From an uncultured bacterium (GTDB lineage: Bacteria; Acidobacteriota; Aminicenantia; Aminicenantales; CALLJL01): 64,000 nt of DNA. A model generated the notes under the pieces. The model saw only the letters and a list, made by a program, of their open reading frames with translations, was not told where the DNA came from and did not search any database. The stretch spans positions 1 to 64,000 of the forward strand of contig CALLJL010000004.1 in the NCBI GenBank assembly GCA_938092135.1, read 5' to 3'. The position numbers were made by a program, and so were the translations under genes. This document shows, one piece after another, positions 7,966 to 17,054 of this stretch; positions within the stretch are counted from its first letter, which is position 1, and each line of letters starts with the position of its first letter.

Positions 7966-10491
7966 TTATTTAATGAGACGAACCATTACCCAATCGGCAT
8001 GGTCACCCTCTGGACCATCGCCGCCATCGTTAACTTCAAGATAAATTTCTTGAATTCCCCGGATTTCGACTCGAAAGCTTTTAGGCGGCTGCCCGGCTTT
8101 CATCAAACCGCTTCTCCAAAGGAGTCGACCGTCGCCACGGATTAGAAATTCCACGCTTCCCCTTTGTCGGGGTGAAGCTGCATCTACGCCAACTTCACCT
8201 TCTATCAAGCGGAAAAGTCCGTAAATGGGCAATATAATTTTTGAGGGAGCATGGGTTCCCAGGCCTCTCGAGTAAGAACGATTAGCTATTTTCAATTCAG
8301 CTCCAGAAACAGCCCGATTAATTCTAACTCTTCCCCAGCCGGATTCCATTTTTTTAGCCCGAATTGTTTCAGCGAAGACTTCTCGGGGTAAAAGATTTAC
8401 GGGCTTAATTTTGATCGTTGCCGCTTCGGGACTCGTCGTTCCATCCCACCAGACTGATTGGACTTTTATTTCCTGTTCTTTCAGGGGATCTAATCCAGAA
8501 ATCAAAGCCTCAGGGAGAGGAGAATAAAGGGCAGGTTGATTATTAACTGAGATAAGATAACCAGCGCACAAATAGTAAAGGGGAGGCCAGCGGAGGTAAA
8601 GAGCATCGAGACCTGAAGGCTGAACCTCAAGTTGACCGGGCTGATGAGGCGGAAAAGAATAAATTTCAGTTGGACCAAATTCGACTTCCCAGCTGACTTC
8701 ACCAGTTTTTTTAGGAATGAAGCTTAATGTGGCCCAGTTATGATAGTTCTTGATCTGAAAATTAAGGTCGCTAACTTTAGCTCGTTTTATCTGTAATTTT
8801 TCATTTCTTGGCCAGGAGAATCGCAGCTCATAGGGATCGTAGGCCACAACTCTTGACTTGCCTCTGATTATTTTCTTTTCGGGGTTTGAACTTAAAGAGA
8901 TTAAATCCACCCAGCCCTGAGTTATGTGTCGCGAAGTAGAAATAAGCTGAGGTTCTTGCCGGGCTACATGGAGAGAGAAAACTTTCACACTTGCAGGCCC
9001 TAGGGAAACATAAAGGCCTTTTTCCCAGCAACCTAAGTATTCCTGATTCCAAAAGTCATAAACATGAACAAGGCTATCTTCAGGCAGGCCTAGGTCAGTC
9101 CATTTTAGTTCAAGGCCACTGGCTTGTTTTTCATCAAAGTTAAACAGGCCAACGACATCATAATCATGGCCGAGATGATGAATTTTTAAATCCCAGATTC
9201 GTTTATTTTTAGAAGAAGGAAAAAGATCAATTGGTCTAATATCAACTGCGGGGTAGACTCTTTTCAGGATTTCAACTCGATCAGGGGTAAGGTCATAGAG
9301 CCGATCGGAAGCCATTAAAGCCTGACCAGTTAAACCCTGAAGAGAGGCCCAAGCGCGGGCCATATCGATTGTTAGGGGATAGCGAACGAGCATGACGTCG
9401 GGATCACAATACCAGGCTATATTATGAAGAAAATAAAAACGCATTGTGGCCTGAAGGGCGATAAGAAAACCCTCCCAGGGGATAACCACATCGCCCCCGG
9501 TTCTCGAACCATTCATGTAGCCCATTCCTTCGAGGGGAATTCCCCAGCAACCAAGCAGATATTTTTCAGGCCCGATTGTTTCTCTTATCACTTTAAGGGT
9601 TTGTCGATAAACTTCATCGGCCTCGGCTCCAGGATTTTTCATCAGAGAGAGTTTATTTCGATATTCTCTAACGACAATCGGCTGGCCATCTATCTTGAAA
9701 TATTCATAACCCCACTCTTCAGAAAGTTTTCGAAAAAGATCAGCAAGATAATTTAAAGCCTCAGGCCTGGTTGGATCGAGAAGATAATCCCCTTCCCAGG
9801 TGCGGGAAAGCGATTCTCCCTTTTCGTCGACGAGAAAGGCATCCCATTTTTTGACTACTTCAGAATTACTCTGGCCATGGGGAGCTAACCAAATACCAGG
9901 TTTCAGTCCAAGTTTTTTTATTTTCCGGGCCAGAACATCCATGCCCGAGGAAAATTTGAAATCGACTGTTGACCAATCGCGGTAATTGCCTTTTTCGTCG
10001 CCTCGACCCTGCCAGCCGTCATCCACCTGACAGTAGACAGCTCCAAAATCTTTGAGATTCTCAGCTAACCAGCGAGCATTTTTTTCAATTTCCTTTTCGC
10101 TTATTTCTCGATAATAATAATACCAAGAACACCAACCCGAAGGCGGAAGGGGAAAATGACTTTTATCAAGGACTGAATAATATTTGATATTTAATTTATG
10201 GCGAAAATAATTCTCAATCGTTTGACCATCGGGAAGAATGACTTTATCTTCTATGGGATTAAAAACAGCGTTGGCTAAGGGAGTTGAAATCTTGCCAAGA
10301 CCAAGCAGAAAGAGATCGGGATGGCCGTTATCTTCTATTCGACAGGGAATAGGAGAGGGCCATGGAATCTCTTCACCAGAAAGGCCAATAATCTGAATTT
10401 TGCCTTTTTTTTCGCAGGCATCAGAGAGAAAAATTATAAAAATTAAAGAAAAGAGGAAAACTGCAGCTTTTCTTTTTGAACTTTTAATCAT
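7966..10491 (-). CDS. Secreted GH36/GH27-like alpha-galactosidase with C-terminal NPCBM domain
   Basis: The 841-residue protein has an N-terminal hydrophobic signal ending in SDAC, a plausible lipobox. The glycosidase region starts with SGWCSWYYYY (about residue 117), followed by VYCQVDDGWQG and GLKPGIWLAPH, the standard strands of clan GH-D enzymes. EYFKIDGQ (about residue 267) contains the probable nucleophile Asp, and RTGGDVV downstream is in the region of the acid/base. The last 140 residues match an NPCBM carbohydrate-binding domain, with SRGLGTHAPSKI as its core. Alpha-galactosidase is the best guess; raffinose-synthase-like or other alpha-glycosidase activity is possible. It is transcribed alone, divergently from the molybdenum hydroxylase genes. 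Confidence 0.8.
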   Translation of the reverse strand: MIKSSKRKAAVFLFSLIFIIFLSDACEKKGKIQIIGLSGEEIPWPSPIPCRIEDNGHPDLFLLGLGKISTPLANAVFNPIEDKVILPDGQTIENYFRHKLNIKYYSVLDKSHFPLPPSGWCSWYYYYREISEKEIEKNARWLAENLKDFGAVYCQVDDGWQGRGDEKGNYRDWSTVDFKFSSGMDVLARKIKKLGLKPGIWLAPHGQSNSEVVKKWDAFLVDEKGESLSRTWEGDYLLDPTRPEALNYLADLFRKLSEEWGYEYFKIDGQPIVVREYRNKLSLMKNPGAEADEVYRQTLKVIRETIGPEKYLLGCWGIPLEGMGYMNGSRTGGDVVIPWEGFLIALQATMRFYFLHNIAWYCDPDVMLVRYPLTIDMARAWASLQGLTGQALMASDRLYDLTPDRVEILKRVYPAVDIRPIDLFPSSKNKRIWDLKIHHLGHDYDVVGLFNFDEKQASGLELKWTDLGLPEDSLVHVYDFWNQEYLGCWEKGLYVSLGPASVKVFSLHVARQEPQLISTSRHITQGWVDLISLSSNPEKKIIRGKSRVVAYDPYELRFSWPRNEKLQIKRAKVSDLNFQIKNYHNWATLSFIPKKTGEVSWEVEFGPTEIYSFPPHQPGQLEVQPSGLDALYLRWPPLYYLCAGYLISVNNQPALYSPLPEALISGLDPLKEQEIKVQSVWWDGTTSPEAATIKIKPVNLLPREVFAETIRAKKMESGWGRVRINRAVSGAELKIANRSYSRGLGTHAPSKIILPIYGLFRLIEGEVGVDAASPRQRGSVEFLIRGDGRLLWRSGLMKAGQPPKSFRVEIRGIQEIYLEVNDGGDGPEGDHADWVMVRLIK

Positions 10492-10612
10492 TAGGCTCCT
10501 CCTTCTATCTTTTTCAATTTTTAGCCATCAAATTAATTTAGTCTACAAAAAATTTTTATTTTTTCATTAGAATAATAAAATAAAAGTCAGTGTAAAAATA
10601 GAGGTAAGGAAA

Positions 10613-11122
10613 ATGAAACAAAAAATTTCTTTTTATCTTAATGGTCAGCCATTAATTCTGGAGACAGAGCCAGATCGTCCCTTGCTTTGGGTTCTAAGAA
10701 ACGACCTCAAAATAACCAGTCCTAAGTTTGGCTGCGGTGAAGGCTACTGTGGAGCCTGTACTGTTCTTGTAGATGGTGAACCTCTTCGTTCTTGTCAGAC
10801 TGAAATTGTCCGGGTTAATGGTCGAAGAATAATCACTCTGGAAGGTCTACGAAAAGGTGATCAACTTCATCCATTGCAGCAGGCTTTCCTCAAACACGAG
10901 GCCTTTCAATGTGGTTTCTGTACAAATGGCATGATTCTTGAGGCTCTAGCCCTTCTTCAAAAGAAATCAAAGCCCAGCCGCGCCGAAATAATCGAAGCCC
11001 TTGAAGATCATCTTTGTCGATGCGGGGCTCACCAAAGAATTATTCAGGCTATTGAAGAAGCCTCAAAGATGATGAAAGGAGGCAGCAATGAATCGAAAAG
11101 AGAAATCGGAAGAAATACATAA
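10613..11122 (+). CDS. [2Fe-2S] subunit of a molybdenum hydroxylase (xanthine dehydrogenase family)
   Basis: A 169-residue electron-transfer subunit with two [2Fe-2S] clusters. The plant-type ferredoxin motif is KFGCGEGYCGACTVLVDG plus the later SCQT (about residues 38-65). The second cluster uses QCGFCTNGM and HLCRCG (about residues 103-145). The pattern matches the small subunits of aldehyde, isoquinoline and CO-type molybdenum hydroxylases. The next gene, the molybdopterin subunit, starts inside this one at 11088, preceded by AGGAGG at 11077-11082. No signal peptide is present, so the subunit may travel with the Tat-targeted partner. There is no FAD subunit nearby. Confidence 0.9.
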   Translation: MKQKISFYLNGQPLILETEPDRPLLWVLRNDLKITSPKFGCGEGYCGACTVLVDGEPLRSCQTEIVRVNGRRIITLEGLRKGDQLHPLQQAFLKHEAFQCGFCTNGMILEALALLQKKSKPSRAEIIEALEDHLCRCGAHQRIIQAIEEASKMMKGGSNESKREIGRNT

Positions 11123-13292
11123 AAATAATATTAGCTATAATGAAAGTAAAAAGAATATTGCCTTTAAAGATCAAAATTTACCTACTCTTTCCCGTCGCGA
11201 TTTTCTTAAACTCTCGGGAACAGGCCTTTTTGTTTTCTTCCTGGTCGGCGGTCGCTGCGAGCCTTTGGTCAGCCTTCAAGGTCAGACAAGACAGAGAGAA
11301 TATCCTGAGGATTTTAATGCCTATCTTTTGATAGGTGAAGATGGTCGAATTCGCTGCTTTTCGGGCAAGGTTGAAATGGGCCAGGGAATTAAAACTTCTT
11401 TAGCCCAGATTTTAGCCGAAGAACTCGATGTTACTTTAGATATGGTTGAAATGATCCTTGGGGATACAGCTCTTTGTCCCTACGATATGGGCACCTTTGG
11501 CTCAAGAACCATCAAATATTTTGGCCCGGCATTAAGACAGGCCGCAGCTGAAGCGAGAGCGGCCTTGATTGAGCTGGCCTCAACCGAGCTTGGAGTTCCC
11601 ATAGACCAGTTAGCTATTGAAAATGGTTTTGTCTACGATGTCAAACGGCCAAGCCATCGTGTTTCCTATGGTCAGCTGACCAAAGGCAAAAGAATTGAGC
11701 GATACCTGCGTTCTAAGCCTCAACCTAAACCAATAGAAACACACAAAATTGCTGGTCAACCCTTACCACGACTTGATGCCATGGAAAAAGTTACTGGCCA
11801 GGCTTTATTTGCTGGCGATATTTCTCTTCCCAACATGGTCTATGCTCGCATCTTGAGACCGCCGACTCATGGGGCTAAACTGAAAAGCTTGAACTTCGAT
11901 GAATTAAAAAATATTCCGGAAATTGAAATTGTTCAGGACGGAGATCTAATAGCTGTGCTCCATCACACCTTTGACGGGGCAAGCGCTGCTCTTAAAAGAA
12001 TTAAGGCTGAGTTTGATGTTCCCTCCAATGAACTTAATGATGAGAACATTCATAATCATTTAATTAAAATGGCTCCGCCCGGAAATATCATTGATCAGAA
12101 AGGTAATCTTGAGGAAGGCGAGAAAATAGCCAGCCAAATTATTGAAGCCACCTATTGCAATCCCTATGTAGCCCATTCACCCATTGAAACTCATACCGCT
12201 TTAGTCTCTATTGAAAAAGATGAAGTTAAAGTCTGGGCATCAACTCAAAGGCCCTTTGGTGTTCAGAGTGAGGTTGCCCAGGCATTGGGAGTTCCGGCCA
12301 GCAAAGTGCATGTTTTCCCGGTTTATGTTGGTGGTGGTTTCGGAGGCAAAAACTCAAATCGTCAAGCTGTTGAAGCTGCTCGGCTGGCCCAAAAGGCTGG
12401 AAAACCAGTGATGGTCATTTGGACTAGGGAAGAAGAATTTTTCTTCGATACCTTTATGCCCGCAGCCGTGGTCAAAATTAGGTCAGGTCTTGATCCAAAG
12501 AACCGATTGACTTTCTGGGATTATACCGTTTTTTGGGCTGGAGAGCGCAGTTCACAAATATTTTATGATATTCCCCATTACCGAGTCCTGTCCCGGGGAA
12601 GTTGGTCTGGTCAGCAGTCAGCTCACCCCTTCAATGTAGGACCATGGCGAGCCCCTGGAAGTAACACCAATGTCTTTGCCCGGGAATCTCACTTTGACAT
12701 CTTAGCTTCCCGAAGCCGAATTGATCCCCTTGAATTTAGGTTAAACCATCTATCCAATGAACGGATGAGACGAGTTCTTCTTCGGCTGGCTGATGAGTTC
12801 GGATGGAAACCGTCACCAGCTCCGAGCGGTCGCGGCTATGGCCTCTCCTGCGCTGATTATCTCGGAACCTATGTCGCCCTCATGGTCGAAATTGATGTTG
12901 ATGCCCAAACAGGAGTAATCAAAGTTAAGAGAATGGTTTGCGTTCAGGATATGGGTGAGGTTATTAACCCTGAAGGAGCGAAAGAGCAAATTGAAGGCTG
13001 TTTGATGATGGGACTTGGCTATGCTCTGACTGAGGAAATTCATTTTAAAGGCGGTAAGATTTTAGATCTTAATTTTGACCGCTATGAAATTCCTCGTTTT
13101 TCTTGGCTTCCTGAAATTAAAGCGATTGTTCTTGACAATAAAGAAGTTCCGGCTCAGGGAGGCGGAGAACCGGCCATTATCAATGTGGGAGCAGCTGTGG
13201 CCAATGCTCTATTTGATAAAACAGGAATAAGATTAAACCGATTGCCTTTAAATCGCAAAGGAGTTCTGCAGGCCTTAAAGGAGAAAAAATAA
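11088..13292 (+). CDS. Molybdopterin-binding subunit of a Tat-exported aldehyde/isoquinoline-type oxidoreductase
   Basis: A 734-residue catalytic subunit that hydroxylates an aldehyde or N-heterocycle using water. The N-terminus has a twin-arginine signal (SRRDFLKLSG, about residues 36-45) followed by a hydrophobic segment, so the folded complex is probably exported. Family motifs are GKVEMGQGIKTSLAQILAEE, VGGGFGGKNS and, at the C-terminus, QGGGEPAIINVGAAVANA, which contains the likely catalytic Glu. The two-subunit layout without FAD resembles IorAB and periplasmic aldehyde oxidases. Substrate and electron acceptor are unknown. The start is fixed by AGGAGG and overlaps the small-subunit gene by 35 bases. 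No cofactor-assembly genes lie in the window. Confidence 0.88.
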   Translation: MNRKEKSEEIHKNNISYNESKKNIAFKDQNLPTLSRRDFLKLSGTGLFVFFLVGGRCEPLVSLQGQTRQREYPEDFNAYLLIGEDGRIRCFSGKVEMGQGIKTSLAQILAEELDVTLDMVEMILGDTALCPYDMGTFGSRTIKYFGPALRQAAAEARAALIELASTELGVPIDQLAIENGFVYDVKRPSHRVSYGQLTKGKRIERYLRSKPQPKPIETHKIAGQPLPRLDAMEKVTGQALFAGDISLPNMVYARILRPPTHGAKLKSLNFDELKNIPEIEIVQDGDLIAVLHHTFDGASAALKRIKAEFDVPSNELNDENIHNHLIKMAPPGNIIDQKGNLEEGEKIASQIIEATYCNPYVAHSPIETHTALVSIEKDEVKVWASTQRPFGVQSEVAQALGVPASKVHVFPVYVGGGFGGKNSNRQAVEAARLAQKAGKPVMVIWTREEEFFFDTFMPAAVVKIRSGLDPKNRLTFWDYTVFWAGERSSQIFYDIPHYRVLSRGSWSGQQSAHPFNVGPWRAPGSNTNVFARESHFDILASRSRIDPLEFRLNHLSNERMRRVLLRLADEFGWKPSPAPSGRGYGLSCADYLGTYVALMVEIDVDAQTGVIKVKRMVCVQDMGEVINPEGAKEQIEGCLMMGLGYALTEEIHFKGGKILDLNFDRYEIPRFSWLPEIKAIVLDNKEVPAQGGGEPAIINVGAAVANALFDKTGIRLNRLPLNRKGVLQALKEKK

Positions 13293-13309
13293 AGCATAAG
13301 GAAGAAGAA

Positions 13310-13513
13310 ATGTCTCTTCTCCAGACTTATCTTTGGGCTGAAATTGATGACGAAACCGCCCGAAAAATTGTCACTGGTATTACCCGAGTCTTTATTGATT
13401 TAGGTATTCCGGCTGAAGCGCTCAGAGTAATAATCCATGAAGTCCCTAAAAGCCCCTGGGGAATTGCCGGGCATCTGGCCTTAAAAAAATTTTCGTTGGA
13501 AAACAAGCTCTGA
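13310..13513 (+). CDS. 4-oxalocrotonate-tautomerase-fold protein lacking Pro1
   Basis: A 67-residue protein of the 4-OT family. The stretch EALRVIIHEVPKSPWGIAG aligns with the family core that follows the first strand and helix. In active members the residue after the initiator Met is Pro1, the catalytic base; here the protein begins MSLLQTYLW, so that position is Ser. It lies 17 bases after the molybdenum hydroxylase large subunit, behind GGAAG, and is probably co-transcribed with it. It may be a non-tautomerase relative or have another role. The fold call is good; the function is open. Confidence 0.8.
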   Translation: MSLLQTYLWAEIDDETARKIVTGITRVFIDLGIPAEALRVIIHEVPKSPWGIAGHLALKKFSLENKL

Positions 13514-13582
13514 AGGATTGTAAAGCTTCATCTTTTTTAAAAGAGTGAGCTTCTAATTTTAAAAAAGTTAAGGAGAAAGTAA

Positions 13583-14665
13583 ATGATGTCTTTACAAACA
13601 AAGGTTCTTGAAAAAATTAATTCATTGCCCCGTTTTAATTTTCTCCATCTGCCAACCCCCCTTGAATTTCTCCCTAATTTAACTGAAAAATTTAAGGGGC
13701 CAAAGATTTATGTCAAACGCGATGATCTTAGCGGTCGGGGCTTTGGGGGTAATAAATCAAGAAAACTTGAATTTATCATCGCCGATGCTATAAAAAAAGG
13801 TCATGATTCCCTATTAACCTGGGGAAGCCTTCAATCAAACTGGTGTTTTCAAGCCGCCCTAGCTTCAAGCAGATTAGGATTGAAGCCCCTTCTCCTTCTT
13901 TTCTATCAGGATAAAAAACCAGAAGATGAGGGGAATTTGCTCCTCGATCGACTCCTTGAGGCTGAAATTCGCTTCTATCAGGCGCCGTCCGGAAAAGTTG
14001 TTACGAGAGATTTAGCCTCCAGTATAATTGAAAAACTATGGCCTGAGTTTAAGTCCAGGAACCTCAATCCCTATGTCGTTTCAGTGGGGGGGTCAATACC
14101 CTTTGGGTCTATGGACACGCCATTGGGAGCCATCAGTTATATTTTAGCTTTCTATGAAGCTTGGCAACAGTCTCAATCTTTTGGAATTGATTTTACCCAT
14201 ATTGTTCACGCTACAGGATCGGGCGCTACCCAGGCAGGTCTTCTGCTTGGGTCAAAAATATTTTCCCCTCAAACCAAAGTCATAGGAATAAGTGTTTCCG
14301 ATGAAAAAACTTCTTTTGCTCAGGAAGTTCGAATGATTGTTGAAGCCACAACGAGAGCCTTATCCTTAGAGTTGGACATAAAAGATGATGAAATCATTGT
14401 TCTTGATGATTATCTTGAAGGCGGCTACGGCACTCTTTCAGGCCGAGTTATAGATGTCATCAAATTGCTTCTTCAAAAGGAAGGTATTGTCCTCGATCCA
14501 GTTTATACTGCTAAGGCCATGGTTGGTTTAATTGATCTTATTGTACATGGCTATTTTCAGCCCCAAGATAAAATTCTTTTTTTCCATACAGGAGGAACGC
14601 CGGCCCTTTTTGCTTATGGCAAACAACTTCTCTTTCAAGGAAATAGTCTCGTTCAAGGAAAATAG
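13583..14665 (+). CDS. PLP-dependent D-cysteine desulfhydrase / ACC deaminase family enzyme
   Basis: A 360-residue fold-type II PLP enzyme. KIYVKRDDLSGRGFGGNKSR (about residues 34-53) contains the Lys expected to bind PLP. TWGSLQSNWCFQAALAS and HATGSGATQAGLLLG are the loops that hold the PLP ring and phosphate. The family deaminates D-cysteine, 1-aminocyclopropane-1-carboxylate or related amino acids to a 2-oxoacid, ammonia and, with cysteine, sulfide. ATGATG offers starts at 13583 or 13586, behind AAGGAG. It precedes threonine dehydratase by 34 bases, so both probably act in amino acid deamination. Substrate not determinable. Confidence 0.84.
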   Translation: MMSLQTKVLEKINSLPRFNFLHLPTPLEFLPNLTEKFKGPKIYVKRDDLSGRGFGGNKSRKLEFIIADAIKKGHDSLLTWGSLQSNWCFQAALASSRLGLKPLLLLFYQDKKPEDEGNLLLDRLLEAEIRFYQAPSGKVVTRDLASSIIEKLWPEFKSRNLNPYVVSVGGSIPFGSMDTPLGAISYILAFYEAWQQSQSFGIDFTHIVHATGSGATQAGLLLGSKIFSPQTKVIGISVSDEKTSFAQEVRMIVEATTRALSLELDIKDDEIIVLDDYLEGGYGTLSGRVIDVIKLLLQKEGIVLDPVYTAKAMVGLIDLIVHGYFQPQDKILFFHTGGTPALFAYGKQLLFQGNSLVQGK

Positions 14666-14699
14666 AATTAACCGCCTAAATTTTATAAGGAGGAAAAAA

Positions 14700-15686
14700 T
14701 TGGAATCAATGGAAAGACCAGTCCTTGGTGATATTATTGAAGCCAGAAAGATTATTTCTCCCTTTTTGCCCAAAACTCCTCTTTACTCTTATCCCCAAAT
14801 TAATTCTCTTCTTGAAGCTGAAGTTTTTATTAAACACGAGGATCATCAACCGACCCGCTCCTTTAAAGTCAGAGGAGGAATAAATCTTATTGCCCATTTA
14901 GACGAAGAGTTAAGAAAAAGAGGCGTAGTTACCGCTTCGACGGGCAATCATGCCCTGTCAATTGCCTATGCCTGCCGGCTCTTTAAGGTTGAGGCTATAA
15001 TAGTCATGCCTGAAGGTGCCAATCCTGTTAAGGTGAAAGCGGTCGAAAATCTGGGGGCTAAGGTTGTTTTCTATGGTCAAATTTTTGATGAGGCTAAGGA
15101 TTTTGCCCTTAAAATGGCCGAGGAGAAAGGCCTGAGATTCATTCACCCCGCTAATGAGTCCTACCTAATTGCTGGTGTAGCCACCTATGCCCTGGAAATT
15201 TTTGAAGAGCAGCCAGGGATAGAAATAATCATTGTTCCTGTAGGTGGAGGAAGTGGTGCCAGCGGCTGTTGCTTGGTTAAGGAAGCTTTGGGAAAAAAGG
15301 CCAAAGTTATTGGGGTTCAGGCCGAGAAAGCTCCGGCAGCTTATCTTTCCTGGAAAGAAAGAAAAATTTTAAGTGCCCCTATGCTCACCGCTGCTGAGGG
15401 GCTACAAACCAAAATGGGTTATGAGCTTACTCAATCAATTCTCTGGGATTATCTTGATGATTTTATCTTAGTTTCGGAAGAGGAGATGGAAAAAGCTATT
15501 TTGCTTTATCTTGAAAATATAAGAACTTTAACCGAACATGCCGGAGCATCGCCTCTCGCTGGAGCTTTAAAATTAAAGAATCAAATTAAGGGGAAACGGG
15601 TTGCCCTTATTCTTTCTGGAGGCAATCTCAGTCTGGAAAGTTTACGCCGAATTTTGATGCTATCATCAGATAGCCAGGGAAGTTAG
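14700..15686 (+). CDS. Threonine/serine dehydratase (PLP, fold type II)
   Basis: Deaminates threonine to 2-oxobutyrate (or serine to pyruvate). PLP-lysine motif TRSFKVRGGINLI (Lys about residue 56), TASTGNHALSIAYA substrate loop and PVGGGSGASG phosphate loop are clear. The protein is 328 residues, like the catabolic type without a C-terminal ACT domain. The frame is open upstream, but AAGGAGG at 14687-14693 sits 6 bases before a TTG at 14700, which I take as start; the ATG at 14709 is the alternative. Its 3' end overlaps the convergent threonine synthase gene by 21 bases. Confidence 0.88.
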   Translation: MESMERPVLGDIIEARKIISPFLPKTPLYSYPQINSLLEAEVFIKHEDHQPTRSFKVRGGINLIAHLDEELRKRGVVTASTGNHALSIAYACRLFKVEAIIVMPEGANPVKVKAVENLGAKVVFYGQIFDEAKDFALKMAEEKGLRFIHPANESYLIAGVATYALEIFEEQPGIEIIIVPVGGGSGASGCCLVKEALGKKAKVIGVQAEKAPAAYLSWKERKILSAPMLTAAEGLQTKMGYELTQSILWDYLDDFILVSEEEMEKAILLYLENIRTLTEHAGASPLAGALKLKNQIKGKRVALILSGGNLSLESLRRILMLSSDSQGS

Positions 15687-16874
15687 GGCTTCTTCTAAGC
15701 CAGAAAGAGAAACAGAGATAAGACTAATCTTCTCCCTTTCTTTAACTGGGGATAAGTCCTTAAGCCCTGTTCCAGTAAGAACCAAAACAGCTTCTCTGGG
15801 TTTGATCTGGCGATTCAGGCGATACCATTTTTTTAAACCTGCCAGGGTTGTGGCCGAGGCTGGATCACAAAAAAGTCCTTCCAAGGAAGCGAGTTCACCT
15901 TGAGCCCTCATTAATTCTTCATCGGTTACCGCCAGCATTTCCCCGCCTGTCTCCCGAAGAAGTTTCAAAACCAACTTTCCAGCTGGCGGCGAAGGATTCG
16001 AAATCGCGTGGGCGATGGTTTGAGGTACCTTGATGGGGACTATTTCTTTTAAATTTTTTTTCCAAGATTGAACGATAGGCGAACAGCCTTTAGCCTGAAG
16101 ACCAATGAAATGGGGCAAACGCTTAATCAAACCTTCTCGGAAAAGATCAAGGAAACCGAGAATGAGACCAACAAGATGTCCCCCTGAGCTTACAGGAACG
16201 AATAGATAATCAGGGACTCTTTCGCCAAGCTGAAAATAAATTTCAAAACTCGTAATTTTGTAGCCTTCAAGTCGATAGGGATCGCAGGAATTGGCAAAAT
16301 AAATGCCTACCCTTTTTCCTATCCGATAGCTTTCCTTGAAAAGTTCGCCATAATCTCCTTTGACCCTAATAAGATTGGCCCCATAAATCCCTGTCGATAG
16401 GGTTTTCTCTAAAGAGGCATCTTCTTTAAGAAGAATGAAGGTTTTTAAGCCAGCTTTGGCTCCATAGGCAGCAGTGGAAGCGGCCATGTTTCCCGTGGAA
16501 ACAGTCCCTATCTTTTTAATCTTTAAGGCCAAGGCTTTCTGAATAACGACAGTTGTTCCTCTATCCTTAAAACTATGGGTAGGATTGACCATTTCATTTT
16601 TGGCATATATAGGAAAAGAGGATCTCAGCCTTTTTTCTATATGATAAAGCCGAAGAAGAGGAGTATTACCCTCTCCGAGCGATAATTTTGTTTCCAGACG
16701 ATTTAAGGGTAAAAAGGCTTTAAATTTTTCAAGGGATGAAGGCCGATCAAGATGAAAGCTACGGCCTTTTTTTTGAGGCCAGATTACAAGAGGCGATTCG
16801 CATAAATGGCAGAAGGGGGAATGAATATCTAATTCCTGGAACCGATGGCAATGGAGACAATACCATTTTTCCAT
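15666..16874 (-). CDS. thrC: Threonine synthase
   Basis: Converts O-phosphohomoserine to threonine with PLP. The 402-residue protein begins with a zinc-ribbon-like pair CLHC and CHLC (residues 5-24). It then has the motifs LSLGEGNTPLLRL, HSFKDRGTTVVIQKA (PLP lysine) and GTVSTGNMAASTAAYGAKAG. The start at 16874 is supported by GGAGGT on the minus strand at 16881-16886; the frame continues upstream without a ribosome site. It is convergent with threonine dehydratase. Homoserine dehydrogenase lies about 1 kb further on, so two steps of threonine synthesis are close together. The family also contains threonine-synthase-like proteins with other roles, but residues here look normal. Confidence 0.88.
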   Translation of the reverse strand: MEKWYCLHCHRFQELDIHSPFCHLCESPLVIWPQKKGRSFHLDRPSSLEKFKAFLPLNRLETKLSLGEGNTPLLRLYHIEKRLRSSFPIYAKNEMVNPTHSFKDRGTTVVIQKALALKIKKIGTVSTGNMAASTAAYGAKAGLKTFILLKEDASLEKTLSTGIYGANLIRVKGDYGELFKESYRIGKRVGIYFANSCDPYRLEGYKITSFEIYFQLGERVPDYLFVPVSSGGHLVGLILGFLDLFREGLIKRLPHFIGLQAKGCSPIVQSWKKNLKEIVPIKVPQTIAHAISNPSPPAGKLVLKLLRETGGEMLAVTDEELMRAQGELASLEGLFCDPASATTLAGLKKWYRLNRQIKPREAVLVLTGTGLKDLSPVKEREKISLISVSLSGLEEALTSLAI

Positions 16875-17054
16875 GGCCGGACCTCCTTTCTTTCTGAGTT
16901 TATCTTTAAATAGAAAAATTGGCAATTGAGTTTATGAATTTATCTTAATTTTGAAAGACCTTGATTATTTAAAAAAAGAACATGATTTTCCTCCGCTTTA
17001 ATATTAGAATTTTTTAGTCTAGGATTAAAATTTTTGCGAAAGAGGGAAGAAAAT

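Noticed and set aside
14532-14699. Longer N-terminus of threonine dehydratase
   Set aside because: It would overlap the preceding enzyme by over 130 bases. GGAGG directly before the TTG at 14700 gives a normal protein.
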